Below are positions 1 to 16,685 of a stretch of 64,000 bases of DNA, one piece after another. The stretch comes from Eriocheir sinensis (taxonomy: Eukaryota > Arthropoda > Malacostraca > Decapoda > Varunidae), in contig NC_066571.1 in NCBI RefSeq assembly GCF_024679095.1, positions 443,242-507,241 on the forward strand, in the 5' to 3' direction. The notes below the pieces were generated by a model that saw only the letters and a list, made by a program, of their open reading frames with translations, searched no databases and was not told where the DNA came from. The number at the start of each line of letters is the position of its first letter. Positions within the stretch are counted from its first letter, which is position 1. The position numbers were made by a program, and so were the translations under genes.

Positions 1-1240
1 GAGAGATATGGCTGGCATCAACAGAAGCTTATCTACAGAAATGTGATTTCCCCAGTTTCATTGGAAGCTTCGAAGAGAAGCATTGTGAACTTAGATGTCC
101 TGTCCGGAGTGGTTCAAAATATTTCAACTACAAGAAACATTTTTCAATATCTCTCCAAGCGGTGACTGACGCGAATGACAAATTTCTCATTGTTGATGTT
201 GGAGGGACAGAGTGACTGGACTTTTCAGATTATCTTCTCTCTACAAATTGTTGAAAAGGGAGAACTTAATGTCCCATTTCCACATTTGCTTCCTGACACT
301 ACTATCACTGTTCCCTATGTCATAGTAGCTGACGAAGGATACCCACTGTTACCTTATCTTATGAGACCATTTCCCCAAAGACAACTTGACGACAGGAAGA
401 GAGAATTCAACTACCGCTTATCACGAGCCAACAGAAGTGTTGAGTGTGGTTTTGGGATTATGTGTAGCAAATGGCGAGTGTTACTCAAAGCAATTGAGAC
501 AGATGTTAACCCGTGGAACCGAGAAGTGGCCGAGAAACGGCACCATTACACTGCATTTTGAGACTAAGAAAAGAGCATGGAACGTATATTAGAGTACTCC
601 TCTCATAACCAAAAAGCCGTTAAAAATATTTATTTATACTCAAACTTCATTCTTTTTGGGTGGTGTTTGTTACAAAATAAACAGTCTCGTGACACGTGGC
701 ATCTAGCCGAGAGTCGCTTGTTGTCTACTTTAGAGAATTTGACAAATGATTACTATATGGATAGCTAATTCAGTCTGCCATGACCTTACAGCACCACCTA
801 TGACAAATAAGCCCACCTCAAGATCAATCACCCACCACAATGACCCAGGGCATGCATGGTGGGTTGCTCTATGCCGCCACCGCCTATTCGAATTAGGCGT
901 TTTGAGCCGAGCCTCATACGGGGTCCACCGTTTCAGCGGACCGACTCGCGGGAGCCCAAAAATGGGTCCGCCGACGCTGCCGGGTTAAAGCAGCGACATC
1001 AGTTGTTAAAGCTGTCTGTGTTTTACACAATTACATACTTGAAAAAGAGGGTCCTGACTCACTTTATTACAATATCCCTAACGAACCAATTCCAATGAGA
1101 TTTCAACCTCGTTCATTTCGGTATCGTTTCCAAAACAGTGCTATAAGAATAAGGGATATCTTCTTAACTTATTTCAATGGAACTGGATCTGTCAGCTGGC
1201 AAAATGACTATGCTTTACCAAAAAAACATACTGGCTAAAG
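1..1240 (+). pseudogene. PIF/Harbinger transposase, C-terminal part, broken
   Basis: The conceptual product is the catalytic part of a HARBI1-like DDE transposase. Bases about 50-205 read a segment with FNYKKHFSISLQAVTDAN and FLIVDVGG, then a frameshift near 205-215. The reading continues as VPYVIVADEGYPL (second catalytic Asp), a YLMRPFP block, and FNYRLSRANRSVECGFG (catalytic Glu), typical of the family. The first catalytic Asp position (family GSIDGKH-like) appears as FEEKH here. The C-terminal block VVKAVCVLHNYILEKEG to VSWQNDY resumes at about 1,003 and stops near 1,238. Between them lies a 475-bp insert flanked by TTAA. The N-terminus lies before the window. The family is clear. The copy is dead as read because of the frameshift, the changed Asp and the insertion. 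Confidence 0.85.
506..988. mobile_element. TTAA-flanked non-autonomous insert in the Harbinger ORF
   Basis: TTAA stands at 506-509 and 985-988. The ends just inside are CCCGTGG and, on the opposite strand, CCCGGCA, so both termini read TTAACCCG. Taking out one TTAA and the insert restores the Harbinger reading frame (ETDV to KAATSVVKAVCVLHN). TTAA target duplication plus a CCC start fits the piggyBac type. No coding capacity is seen in its 475 bp. The inner part has a GC-rich end (about 900-984). Confidence 0.7.
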
Positions 1241-2391
<1,151 letters not shown>

Positions 2392-2449
2392 CTTTACAGA
2401 AAATTTATTTAGGAATTTCATCAGACGTCATTAAGATAAAAAAAAAATA

Positions 2450-2548
2450 CTCCTTTGGGTACCGGTACATGTATCGGTACTAACGGTACCCGAGTTTTCG
2501 GTACCGGCTCTACCGGTACTCAAATTAACGGTATCTGCCCACCTCTAA
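2450..2548. repeat. GGTACCGG-rich block, possible hAT right end
   Basis: Repeated GGTACCGG/CGGTAC motifs end in TGCCCACCTCTA at 2,548, resembling hAT termini of the form TAGAGGTGGGCA read on the opposite strand. From 2,549 the sequence matches Harbinger copy 2 (16,711 onward), so 2,548 is a real junction. No matching left end was found. Confidence 0.4.
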
Positions 2549-2681
2549 TCGCATGGCGTTCCGCAAGCCACTGAGCGATTTTAAAACCGACATCTGAGTT
2601 CACATAGCTGTGAGGGTATCGGGCAAGCTTGGAGGGAACCCGCTACCCGCGTCCGGTATGGCCACTCGTATTAGATAACAT
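2549..2681 (+). mobile_element. Harbinger copy 1, 3' region before element A
   Basis: It contains GCAAGCCACTGAGCGATTTT and CCCGCTACCCGCGTCCGG, collinear with 16,715-16,852 of Harbinger copy 2. It is cut by element A at about 2,682 and resumes at 15,877. Confidence 0.65.
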
Positions 2682-3494
2682 AGTCCATGAGCCAGGGTCG
2701 AAGTCGGTACCAAATTGCGGGGCAAATTCCCATGCTATTTTTTGGATAGAGTGATGCCCAAAGTTGATGAAATGGCATGATAGCAATCTGTAACAGGTAG
2801 CTTTTTGGTAGGTATCATCCTTTAAAACTTAGCGGAGTGATGAAAGTTTAGGGTCCGATTTTTCCTAGTACTAGACGGAAAATTTATTATAACTTTGTAA
2901 CCAATCAAGTTATCACACGTACCACGTTGCTTATTAAAATGTTGATGCTGAGTTCCTCTGCACGTTGGAATATAACAGGTTTGCCTTAGTTATGCAAGTA
3001 TTTCACAGGAAGGATAAGTGTTACGAAATTCACGATTTTCTTCATTTCAGAGAACAATTGATTATATATGTTTTTTTTTATTATTAAAGTGTGACAAATC
3101 TCGTCCTTAACACTATAAATATAAAGAAAAGATGCAGGCAAAGACTTCTAATGGCTTTTTAATGAATATGCTCTCTAATTGTGTTCTTTACAACAAACGG
3201 AAAAAGTCTTATTTTTCAATATACTCAGAATTGTTCTCAACGTATATTTTCTACGTTTATTTTCTGAAATAATTAATAAACTGGTATAAAACTTAATTGA
3301 ACTAGTTTACGTGACACTTGATGCTATATACATTGAATCTCTCATTGTATTTTCTACAACAAACAAAAAAATCATTATTGTTATCATACCTATCCTTAAT
3401 ATAATTATTCATATTATCAAATTTCTTATTTTTTTCGCCAACTGTGTTCTTTCTCTCTGCTTTCAGTAATTGTGCATGCCCAGTTAATTAAGCA

Positions 3495-3684
3495 ATGGAA
3501 AAAGAAACCTCATATGCGGGAGGTATGTGCCAAGTGATGGTGACGGTGCATATATGTGAAAAGGATACATTTATCCCAGACAGTCGAACAAGGGAGCGGC
3601 TCACACAATGTGTTGAGCTACGAGCAGATGATACACTTAGGAACACAGCAATTTCTAAGAAAGACAGCAAAATGCTTGCTATAA
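3495..3684 (+). pseudogene. Element A transposase-like gene, left copy, first part
   Basis: It starts MEKETSYAGGMCQVMVTVH, then jumps to ICEKDTFIPDSRTRERLTQC and ends inside KKDSKMLAI, where the LTR is inserted. Compared with the - strand copy (12,789-11,935), about 380 bp are missing after the first 19 codons. The gene resumes at 8,213 after the LTR. The family is the same as the right arm of element A. The function is inferred only (transposase-associated zinc-binding N-terminus). Confidence 0.65.
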
Positions 3685-3838
3685 TGTTGTGCTGGAAGCT
3701 TCCCCCGGGGTCTAAGGGGCGGGGAGCAAGGCCCTGCCCGCGCCTCTTGGGCCTGACCAGGCCAGGCAGGAAGTGTTGCCAACTCACACATATTTTGCTA
3801 CATGTTCTTGTATGACCTAATATATACTGTAAAGTTCT

Positions 3839-3929
<91 letters not shown>
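3839..3929. repeat. (TA)n microsatellite
   Basis: Perfect AT/TA dinucleotide run inside the LTR, about 90 bp. Confidence 0.95.
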
Positions 3930-4486
<557 letters not shown>

Positions 4487-4693
4487 AGAGGCGAGAGGAG
4501 TCCCAGTCATAGTAAGCTAGTGGCCAGTGAAGAGTCAAGAGTGAATTGTACTACTAAGGAAGAATATTAAACTACAGAAGCTGTGCAAGGTGTTTACATA
4601 TCTCCCTCCCACGAAGTGTTGCCAACTCGCACATATTTTTGCTACATGTTCTTGTATGACCTAATATATACTGTAACGTTCTAGACAGTACTG

Positions 4694-7645
<2,952 letters not shown>

Positions 7646-7648
7646 AGT

Positions 7649-8029
<381 letters not shown>

Positions 8030-8212
8030 AGAGGGCGAGAGGAGTCCCAGTCCCAGTCATAGTAAGCTAGTGGCCAGTGAAGAGTCAAGAGTGAATTGTA
8101 CTACTAAGGAAGAATATTAAACTACAGAAGCTGTGCAAGGTGTTTACATATCTCCCTCCCACGAAGTCTTGTGACGGCGACACGGAATCCAAGTAATACG
8201 TCCGGCATAACA

Positions 8213-8422
8213 ATAATATCAAGGGATTTAGTAGCAGCAGAAGGCCGGTATCACAGATCATGCTATAGGAACTATACCAGAACAAGGTCATAAGTGAATT
8301 CAACACATATAGACTCTGATGACAAATATGAATGTGCATTGATGGACTCTTTTCAGATGTTGTTTGCCTATATCAGAAAAGATGTATTAGAAAACCCCAG
8401 AATTATCATCCTAACTGAACTT
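8213..8422 (+). pseudogene. Element A gene, left copy, continuation
   Basis: It resumes directly after the LTR with ATAATATCAAGGGATTTAG and encodes a decayed version of the same segment as 12,010-12,230 on the - strand (RDLVAVEGRYHRSCYRNYT, then SFQMLFAYIR). Similarity ends near 8,422, where the inverted second copy begins. Confidence 0.65.
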
Positions 8423-8697
8423 TTGGTTGCACGGCTATGCCATTTACTCGATGTGATGTACCACCCCCACTCAAGGTTTCTTCTAACCGATCAATGCTGT
8501 CCCAAATTAGGGTAGTTGGGATAATTGGCTGGATCTGTTCAGGCAGGGCTACATTTTCATCCCTCTAGGACTCAAATTTCTGTAAACATAATGCAGTTTT
8601 CAACTCCTCAACTTTGGTGTAGGACATTCCATGCCCGAGGCGATTAATAATCTTAATAAGTTGAAATGAGCCTGTGATTGATTTGATAGCATATGTT
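8423..8697 (-). pseudogene. Element A gene, right copy, core start
   Basis: The - strand reads IKSITGSFQLIKIINRLGHG, SYTKVEELKTALC, one stop codon, then WDSIDRLEETLSGGGTSHRV and NGIAVQ. The D..D/TLSG..T.H...GI block corresponds to DNADFNIQTLSGKGTFHSMG of element A', so the two elements share a core. I take the Asp as a candidate catalytic residue (inference). The frame continues from 11,516 across the J insertion. The gene is cut at 8,423 by the junction with the left copy, so the rest of the core is missing. Confidence 0.65.
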
Positions 8698-8699
8698 AT

Positions 8700-8772
<73 letters not shown>

Positions 8773-11515
8773 AGCTAAGGAGACAGTTCAAGGGCGTAAA
8801 GAAAAAAAAAAAAGCCCGCTACTCACTGCTCCCGAACAGAGGTCAAAGGAGTGTCTAAAAACAGAGGTCAATTTCGGGAGGAGAGGTGTCCTGATACCCT
8901 CCTCTTGAAAGAGTTCAAGTCGTAGGCAAGAGGAAATATAGATGAAGGAAGATTGTTCCAGAGTTTACCAGCGTTAGAGATGAAAGAGTGAAGATGCTGG
9001 TTGACTCTTGCATAAGGGGTTTGGACAGTATAGGGATGAGCATGAGTAGAAAGTCGTGTGCAGCGGGGCCGCGGGAGGAGGGGAGGCATGCAGTTAGCAA
9101 GTTCAGAAGAGCAGTCAGCATGAAAATATCGATAGAAGATAGAAAGAGAGGCAACATGGCGGCGGAATTTGAGAGGTAGAAGACTATCAGTATGAGGAGG
9201 AGAGCTGATGAGACGAAGAGCCTTTGATTCCACTCTGTCAAGGAGAGCTGTGTGAGTGGACCCCCCCCACACACACACACATGAGATGCATACTCCATAC
9301 GAGGGCGGACAAGGCCCCTGTAAATGGACAGTAATTGTGCGGGGGAGAAGAACTGGCAGAGACGGTACAGAACGCCCAGCCTCGAGGAAGCTGATTTAGT
9401 AAGAGATGAGATATGAAGTTTCCAGTTGAGATTTTGAGTTAAGGATAGACCGAGGATGTTTAGTGTTGAGGAAGGTGATAGCTGAGTGTTGTCAAAGAAT
9501 AGGGGATAGTTGTTTGGAAGATTGTGTCGAGTGGATAGGTGGAGAAACTGTGTTTTTGAGGCGTTGAAGGACACCAGGTTCCTCTTGCCCCAATCGGAAA
9601 TAATAGTAAGGTCTGAGGCTAAGCGTTCTGCAGCCTCCAGCCTTGAGTCGTTAAGTTCCTGCAGGGTGGGTCTTCTATTAAAAGAAGTTGAGTAATGCAG
9701 AGTGGAATCATCGGCGTAGGAATGGATAGGACAGTTCGTTTTGGAAAGAAGATCATCAATGAACAACAGAAAGAGAGTGGGAGATAGGACAGAACCCTGT
9801 GGGACACCACTGTTAATAGGTTTAGGGGAAGAACAGTGACCGTCAACCACAGGAGAAATAGAACGGTCAGAAAGGAAACTGGAGATAAAGGTACAGAGAG
9901 AAGGATAGACACCGTAGGAGGGTAGTTTGGAAAGCAAAGATTTGTGCCAGACCCTATCAAAAGCTTTTGATATGTCCAGCGCAATAGCAAAGGTTTTACC
10001 GAAACAGCTAAGAGAGGATGACCAAGAGTCAGTTAGGAAGGCAAGGAGATCGCCAGTAGAACGCCCCTTGCGGAACCCATACTGGCGATCAGATAGAAGG
10101 TCAGAAGTGGAAAGGTGCTTTTGAATCTTCCGGTTAAGGATTGATTCAAAAGCTTTAGATAGACAAGAAAGTAAAGCTATAGGACGGTAGTTTGAGGTAC
10201 TGGAACGGTCACTCTTCTTAGGCACAGGCTGTATGAAGGCATACTTCCAGCAAGAAGGAAAGGTAGATGTTGACAGGCAGAGGCGAAAGAGTTTGACCAG
10301 GCAGGGTGACAGAACGGAGGCACAGTTCTTAAGGACAATAGGAGGCACTCCATCAGGTCCATAAGCCTTCTGAGAATTGAGACCAGAGAGGGCATAGAAA
10401 ACATCATTTTGAAGAATCTTTATAACAGGCATAAAAGAGTCAGAGGGGGGATGTGTAGGAGGAATATGCCCAGAATCGTCCAGAGTGGAGTTTTTAGAAA
10501 AAGTTTGAGAGAAGAGTTCAGCCTTAGAGATAGATGAGACGGCAGTGTTGCCGTCACGACTGAGGAGTGGAGGGAAAGATGAAGAAGTGAAGTTGGAGGA
10601 GATGTTTTTGGCTAGATGCCAGAAGTCACGGGAAGAGTTAGAGAAAGCAATGTTTTGGCATTTTCTATTAATGAAAGAGTTTTTGGTTAGTCGGAGAATA
10701 GATTTGGCACGATTCCGGGCAGAAATGTAAAGTTCATAATTAGCATTAGTTTGAAGGCTCTGGTACCTTTTGTGAGCTGCCTCTCTATCATTGACAGCAC
10801 GAGAACAAGCGTGATTAAACCAAGGCTTTTTAGCGTGAGGAGTAGAGAAAGAACGAGGAATGTATGCCTCCATTCCAGAGACAATCACCTCTGTGATGCG
10901 CTGAGCACACACAGAGGGGTCTCTATCCTGGAAGCAATAATCATTCCACGGGAAATCGGAAAAGTACATCCTCAGGTCGTCCCTACGAGCTGAAGCAAAA
11001 TGCCAGAAGCATCGCCTCTTCGGTGGGTCCAGAGGATGTACGGGAGCGATAGGACAGGATGCAGAAATAAGATTGTGATCGGAGGAACCCAACGGAGAGA
11101 ACAGTTTGACAGAATAAGCAGAATGGTTTGAGGTAAGGAAGAGGTCTAGAATGTTGGGCCTGTCTCCAAGACGGTCGGGAATATGTGTAGGGTGCTGGAC
11201 CAACTGCTCTAGATCGTTGAGGATAGCAAAGTTGTAGGCTTGTTCACCAGGCTGGTCAGTGAAAGAGGATGAAAGCCAAAGCTGGTGGTGAACATTGAAA
11301 TCTCCCAAGATGGAGATTTCAGCGAAGGGAGAGTGGGTCAAGATGTGCTCCACTTTAGAGTTCAAATAGTCAAAGAATTTTACCTAGTTAGTAGAGTTAG
11401 GTGAGAGATAAACAGCACAGATGCATTTAGTAATAGAATGACAATGAAGTCTTAGCCAAATGGTGGAAAATTCTGAAGAATCAAGGTTGTGGGCACGAGA
11501 GCAAGTGATGTCATT
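8698..11515 (-). mobile_element. J-family LINE copy 2, 5'-truncated, (ATT)n tail
   Basis: The insertion is bounded by element A sequence on both sides. The 3' end has GTAGCGGGC and CTGTCTCCTTAGCTGT followed by (AAT)n on the - strand (8,700-8,771 on +). The 5' end is truncated inside the endonuclease at the codons for NDITCSRAH. No clear target duplication is visible beyond a short TGACAT overlap. Confidence 0.85.
8915..11365 (-). CDS. J-family ORF2 (endonuclease-reverse transcriptase), 816 codons open
   Basis: This long open frame of the inserted LINE starts inside the endonuclease domain. GDFNVHH is near residue 21 and SSDHNL near 94. The RT domain has NYRPIAL (392), [10 protein letters not shown] (428), ALDISKAFD (462), [13 protein letters not shown] (520) and SYADD (549-553). 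The endonuclease N-terminus (about 80 residues) is in the upstream frame at 11,384-11,515 after a stop near 11,383. Near 9,262-9,270 a C-run shifts the frame: the true C-terminus ([20 protein letters not shown] to SGHLSSRN) is read from 9,278 to 8,868 in another frame, so the tail of the 816-codon frame is out of phase. Role: target-primed reverse transcription. RNase H is absent. Apart from these breaks it is the best preserved J copy here. Confidence 0.8.
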   Translation of the reverse strand: MNSKVEHILTHSPFAEISILGDFNVHHQLWLSSSFTDQPGEQAYNFAILNDLEQLVQHPTHIPDRLGDRPNILDLFLTSNHSAYSVKLFSPLGSSDHNLISASCPIAPVHPLDPPKRRCFWHFASARRDDLRMYFSDFPWNDYCFQDRDPSVCAQRITEVIVSGMEAYIPRSFSTPHAKKPWFNHACSRAVNDREAAHKRYQSLQTNANYELYISARNRAKSILRLTKNSFINRKCQNIAFSNSSRDFWHLAKNISSNFTSSSFPPLLSRDGNTAVSSISKAELFSQTFSKNSTLDDSGHIPPTHPPSDSFMPVIKILQNDVFYALSGLNSQKAYGPDGVPPIVLKNCASVLSPCLVKLFRLCLSTSTFPSCWKYAFIQPVPKKSDRSSTSNYRPIALLSCLSKAFESILNRKIQKHLSTSDLLSDRQYGFRKGRSTGDLLAFLTDSWSSSLSCFGKTFAIALDISKAFDRVWHKSLLSKLPSYGVYPSLCTFISSFLSDRSISPVVDGHCSSPKPINSGVPQGSVLSPTLFLLFIDDLLSKTNCPIHSYADDSTLHYSTSFNRRPTLQELNDSRLEAAERLASDLTIISDWGKRNLVSFNASKTQFLHLSTRHNLPNNYPLFFDNTQLSPSSTLNILGLSLTQNLNWKLHISSLTKSASSRLGVLYRLCQFFSPAQLLSIYRGLVRPRMEYASHVCVCGGGPLTQLSLTEWNQRLFVSSALLLILIVFYLSNSAAMLPLFLSSIDIFMLTALLNLLTACLPSSRGPAAHDFLLMLIPILSKPLMQESTSIFTLSSLTLVNSGTIFLHLYFLLPTT

Positions 11516-12789
11516 GGTGATTTCATCTGACCTCTCGTTACTCCGTATAGACAATATCTTGGCATACCGATTCAATTAGGCACTGTGATGTCTAGGTGAA
11601 AGGTAAGTTTCATCGAAACGTCCAGCTATTAACTGCTTCAAGAATCCATTTAGCTTATCAGGAATAAAAGCTGATTAATCACACAGTTCTGATGCGAGTG
11701 GAGGCCATGATATTGAGACTGTGCGTCTTCATTGAGGTGTGAAGCAAGTGAGCTGATATTTTCTAAAAGTTCATCATTGTTGCTCTTTGACTCCAATTAT
11801 TCTACTGTGTCCATCAAAAGAGCATTTTGTTTGTCTAATGAATCTCGGGAAAGCAATCACGATACACCAAAACCTTTCCTTTGACATCTTGTACTAAATG
11901 CAGATTCCCTCCAAATTCAGTTTCAATATTTTATTTATATATGCTTCTTAGTAGAATCTTTCAGCATAAGTATTCCTGCATCCAACATAAAGTTGTTTAG
12001 CTTTGCTGTAAGTTCAGTTACCTTGATAATTCTGGGGTTTTCAAATACATCTTCTCTGATGTAGGCAAACAACATCTGAAAAGAGTCCTTCAGTGCATAT
12101 TCGTATTTATCATCAGAGTCTATATGTGTTGAATTCACTTGTGACCTTGTTCTGGTATAGTTCCTGTAGCATGATCTGTGATACCGACCCTCTACTGCTA
12201 CTAAATCCCTTGATATTATAGCAAGCATTTTGCTGTCTTTCTTAGAAATTGCTGTGTTCCTAAGTGTATCATCTGCTCGTAGCTCAACACATTGTGTGAG
12301 CCGCTCCTTTGTTCGACTGTCTGGGATAAATTTATCCTTTTCACATATGATGCAGACCTTTGTATATATTCTAGACTCTTCCAATACAGTCATATATCTT
12401 CTTTGACTTATTCTTTTTTCAAGATCCTTTTGGTTACTTGATTCCTGTTCTGGACTTTGTATTTCCTGAGGGTTCCACTTCATTGTAAACAAACTTCTAC
12501 ATTTCCTGTGATGGTGGATGTTTGGAATGATACCATCTGGAGTGTTATGGGCAATGTTTAAGATTGGTAAATGTTTTCTTATTTTTGCTGCATTAATAAT
12601 TGTGATCCATGAGTTCATGTCCCTCAAACAAGAGAGATTTTCAGTAAATTTTTCACTGCAAGAACCGCTGTGTAATATGCATTTTGGTAAAAAAAAATTT
12701 ACGGTTTGAAGGACCTGGACCATCTTGAGCAGATGCACCGTCACCATCACTTGGCACATACCTCCCGCATATGAGGTTTCTTTTTTCAT
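11516..12789 (-). pseudogene. Element A transposase-like gene, right copy, N-terminal part
   Basis: The open frame 12,789-11,935 (284 codons) begins MKKETSYAGGMCQVMVTVHL. It includes KVCIICEKDKFIPDSRTKE (C-x2-C), ELRADDTLRNTAISKKD, and VEGRYHRSCYRNYTR (H-x2-C), together a zinc-finger-like C-x2-C...H-x2-C module. Downstream (11,934-11,516) the gene continues in decayed form to DEITNDIT, where the J LINE is inserted. The family is common in invertebrate genomes as uncharacterised proteins. A DNA-binding domain of a transposase is inferred from the terminal inverted repeats and the core at 8,423-8,697. Confidence 0.65.
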
Positions 12790-12930
12790 TGCTTAGTTAA
12801 CTGGGCATGCACAATTACTGAAAGCAGAGGGAAAGGACACAGTTGGCGAAAAAAAATCTGAAATTTGATAAAGGGAATAATTATAGATACCGTAGGTATA
12901 ATAACAATAAAGATTTTTTTGCTTGTTGTA

Positions 12931-15195
12931 TTAACCCTGTGTGAGTATCGATGTTGTATATTTACAACGCGCCACTTCCTTTAAATGCGTATTTGCGCCT
13001 GCGCGCGGGCATTTAAACTGCGTCGGCACCCTCGCCTCGCTGCCGCCTCAGTTTGGTGCCTGCTGTCGACTGTGAGGTCTCTGTGCTGCGCCCTCCCCTT
13101 CGCATGGTGTGAGTCTTGCGCGTTGCATTTCAGCAACATCATTATTAAGCTGACTGTTATGTAAGTACATTTAAATGCGTATTGTTTTGATAATAAAATC
13201 TTAACAATAACATTTGTTGGAATAACAATTAAAATATTTTGCTATGGGGTTCGTAAGTGATGTGCTGACGTATGCCATTTACAGAGAATTAAAAATTATG
13301 TACCTTATTTTTTTTTAGATTTTTTTTCTAAGACTTTTTTTTTTTTTTTTTTAATCATGTCAGTAAGAGTTTGACCGACGAGGAGATAAATGAGTTGTTG
13401 GAGTGGGATGACTCGGACGGGATGGGACCGACAACTGGGAGGTTGACGAGGGGTGGATGAGGTTTACGTGGATGTGGAGGGATGAAGATGACCCTGCCAG
13501 GGAGGCCCTCTGAAAAAGGGACCTCGAGGGTACCTCCCCCCCACCTCTATCCAAGCCTGCAGCCACCCCAGGGCTTCCCTTCATCTGAGACATGGTAACA
13601 CTTTGCACCACACAAGAGGAGGCAGCAGAGGCAGAAATACACGACCTGGCAACTCCACTCTCCACTGACCAGCCAGCCACCTTATCTCGCTCGCCTGACC
13701 TCTTATCTTGTGTAAACCACAGCAGCCACCCCCACCACTACAGTTTCAACCAACACAACACCTCTCATCTCACATGCTCATCACAACTCATGGCAGGACA
13801 CTGTTCCCCTCCCTCAACCTCTCTGCCTTCCCTTCCACCCTCCTGCTGATGCCACCCCCACCCCCACACCCCTGCCACCCCCCCACCGACCCTCACCTGC
13901 CCAAGTGTGTTCTCTCCTCTTCCATCTACGTCTCGTGGGTTGCTGGATGATGATGATGAAGACGTGGATGACCAACCACTGCCTTCTGAACTCCTCCCTC
14001 TGTGGTAGAGATCATGAAACGGAGGAGGGGAGGCAGAAGCCCCAGAAGGCAACCCCTTTGAGGTGTGGGCTCAACACTACGTACTGGACAAGGGTGACAA
14101 GAGTGGAGGTGGCATGTGCCCTGATTCGAAAAGTAACCTTACCAGGTTGCAGGTGACATACGACCTCAGGAAAAACCTCCGATGTGTTTGATGGGTTGGA
14201 AAACATTGATGAATACTTCCACCAGTTCATCAGACTACATGCTGGCTATGGTTACATTGCACTGGCAACAGGGTCATAATGTTATGAGGGGTGCAGTGGC
14301 GCGCCTTATCATCCCAAGACCCAGGGCAGGCATCAGCCTCCCTCATACATCTTTCAATTCAATGTCTCAGGAGAGGCCAGCAACACAGCAAAAGAAAACT
14401 GAGAAGAGGCAGCGGTGCTTCCTCTGCCCCACCGGACGAACCCAGGTCTGCTGCAGTGGATGTGGGAGGTCGTGTGTCCCACTACTCTGTCTTCTCTCCT
14501 CTGCTCCTGTTTAGGGTGAAGTGACTATTATTTCAGTTTTAATGAGTGTGTTATGCAAGTGTACATTTCATTGGTATCTAATGAGTTATATGGATGTTGT
14601 GCATCTCTAGACCCCCTAAACCCTGTAACTCGACCCCTCTCTCTAAAAATATTTATAGTACCCTATCTTATTTCGATTTCAGCAAACTTCCACGTAGCTT
14701 TGTGTCAATGATTGGGTAGTATACATAAAAATTTTCATGAAGTTTAAAGCATATTTAGGTACCCAAATTTTTTTTTAAAGAAACAAGAAAAACAGGTGAA
14801 GAATTTTACTAAAGTTTGACCTGTTCTATTTTTCAGCGTGGATTTTGCAGAGAACTGGGACTGTGCAGGCTGTGAGAGACAACTGTAATACACCGATCTC
14901 CAGAGGCTTTATTTTTTTGTATGGACATAAGTATTTATTTTTTATTTTTTTCTAATGATAGTTAAAATAAGGTAGAAGTTTTTTGTATTCTTTGTAATAA
15001 AGTACATAAAGCATTCTGATTGTCTTTTTCACCACTTATTAGCACTAAGTAATGTCTAAAGTAATTTTAGAAAGAACAAACATTAAAGTACAGCATACCT
15101 AAAGTGGTCATTTAAAGCGTTAAAGTCACAGTTGCAAAGGTGCAACACGATATACAATATGGGTACTGAAAATATCGATACTCATCCAGGGTTAA
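12931..15195 (+). mobile_element. piggyBac element, internally deleted
   Basis: TTAA target duplication at 12,931-12,934 and 15,192-15,195. The terminal inverted repeats are CCCTGTGTGAGTATCGATGT and, inverted, CCCTGGATGAGTATCGATAT, matching at most positions. The paralogous site without the insertion is seen in the left arm of element A near 3,345-3,365. The interior encodes only the ends of a transposase. Confidence 0.85.
13352..14514 (+). pseudogene. piggyBac transposase remnants
   Basis: Near 13,357 the + strand reads SLTDEEINELLEWDDSDGMG, like the acidic N-terminus of piggyBac transposases, just after an ATG in a shifted frame. Near 14,410-14,480 it reads RCFLCPTGRTQVCCSGCGR, a Cys-rich block like the piggyBac C-terminal zinc-binding domain. 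A piece around 14,180-14,275 (FDGLENIDEYFHQFIRLHAG) is in frame with neither. The central DDD catalytic part, several hundred codons in intact relatives, is missing, so the element is non-autonomous. The internal region is unusually C-rich (13,680-13,900). Confidence 0.55.
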
Positions 15196-15876
15196 TACAA
15201 TGAGAGATTCAATGTATATAGCATCAAATGCCATGTAAACTAGTTCAATTAAGTTTTATAACAGTTTATTAATGATTTCAGAAAATAAACGTAGAAAATA
15301 TACACTGGGAACAATTATGAGTATACTGAAAAATATGACTTTTTTTCCGTTTATTGTAAAGAACACAATTAGAGAGAATATTCATTAAAAAGCCATTAGA
15401 AGTCTTTGCCTGCATCTTTTCTTTATATTTATAATGTTAAGGATGAGATTTGTCACTCTTTAATAATAATAAAAAAAAAACAAATAATCAAATGTTCTTT
15501 GAAATGAAGGAAATCGTGAATTTCGTAACACTTATCCTTCCTGTGAAATACTTGCATAACTAAGGCAAACCTGTTATATTCCAACGTGCAGAGGAACTCA
15601 GCATCAACATTTTAATAAGCAACGTGGTACGTGTGATAACCTGATTGGTTACAAAGTTATAATAAATTTTCCGTCTAGTACTAGGAAAAATCGGACCCCA
15701 AACTTTCATCACTCCGCTAAGTTTAAAGGATGATACCTACCAAAAAGCTACCTGTTACAGATTGCTATCATGCCATTTCATCAACTTTGGGCATCACTCT
15801 ATCCAAAAAAGAGCATGGGAATTTGCCCCGCAATTTGGTACCGATTGGCTAAAATTTAGGACCAGGCAGAAGGACT

Positions 15877-15955
15877 AACGTGTTTCTTCTTGCCTCTGAC
15901 CCGCTAGGCATCCCGCTACCCTCTACCCTCTCAGCAAACCGCGTGCAGTGTGGCC
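15877..15955 (+). mobile_element. Harbinger copy 1, right terminal inverted repeat
   Basis: It resumes after element A with CGTGTTTCTTCTTGCC, then GACCCGCTAGGCATCCCGCT and CCTCTCAGCAAACCG, ending GTGTGGCC. It is the same sequence as the 3' end of Harbinger copy 2 (16,850-16,931). Confidence 0.7.
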
Positions 15956-16164
15956 GCACCCTTATATGGTACGGCCACACTGCACGCGGTTTGCTGGGAG
16001 GGCAGAGGGTAGCGGGACGCCTAGCGGGTAGAGGCAAGCGATGCCGTGTCCACATCGGAAGAGGGAAAATCGCGTTGTCTAGGTTTTAGTGACGCCCACT
16101 TGGTGCAATATCATTGTCAAAATTCTCAAAAAAATTGCTTTGACGTGAGACTGTGTCTCTGAAA

Positions 16165-16330
16165 ATAGATGACCTCGATGTCGGCAGATTCTGCTGGATT
16201 CACGACTTTAACAAGCAGCGAGAAAGACCTGGTGAATTCAACAATGTGTACTGTCAAGCTCGCATGTACGACGATAAGTTTTTTGAGTATCTGCGGATGA
16301 CTCCTGGAACATTCGACTGTTTGCTTTAAT
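16165..16330 (+). pseudogene. Harbinger transposase N-terminal fragment
   Basis: The + strand reads WIHDFNKQRERPGEFNNVYC then MYDDKFFEYLRMTPGTFDCL before a stop. This is the well known N-terminal signature of HARBI1/PIF transposases (W-x-H-x-x-N-x-x-R, then FRM-x-x-x-x-F). It lacks the DDE domain. It lies just inside the 5' terminal repeat, where this domain is expected, and so supports the orientation of copy 2. Confidence 0.8.
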
Positions 16331-16472
16331 TAACTGGAAGTGCGGCTGACCAAAATGATAACCAACTTCAGAAAATTAGTTACTGCCGAACAGTGACTGG
16401 TCATAACACTGAGGTAAGGAAATGTTTAAAGTAAATCACAACCACGTATACAGAGCGTACTATACATCAAAA

Positions 16473-16685
16473 TTATTAAAGAAAGTAAACAAACGTGTTA
16501 GTGCAATGTAACATTAGTGCTGAATAACACCTCCAAAATTAGTAACAAAAAGAAAAATAGCACTTATTATTTTTTATTTAAATTTATTAAAGAAAGTAAA
16601 CAAACGTGTTGGTGCAATGTAACATTAGTGCTGAATAACACCTCAAAAATTAGTAACAAAAAGAAAAATAGCACCTATTATTTCT
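16473..16685 (+). repeat. 111-bp direct tandem duplication
   Basis: TTATTAAAGAAAGTAAACAA starts at 16,473 and again at 16,584. The copies differ at only a few positions. Confidence 0.85.
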
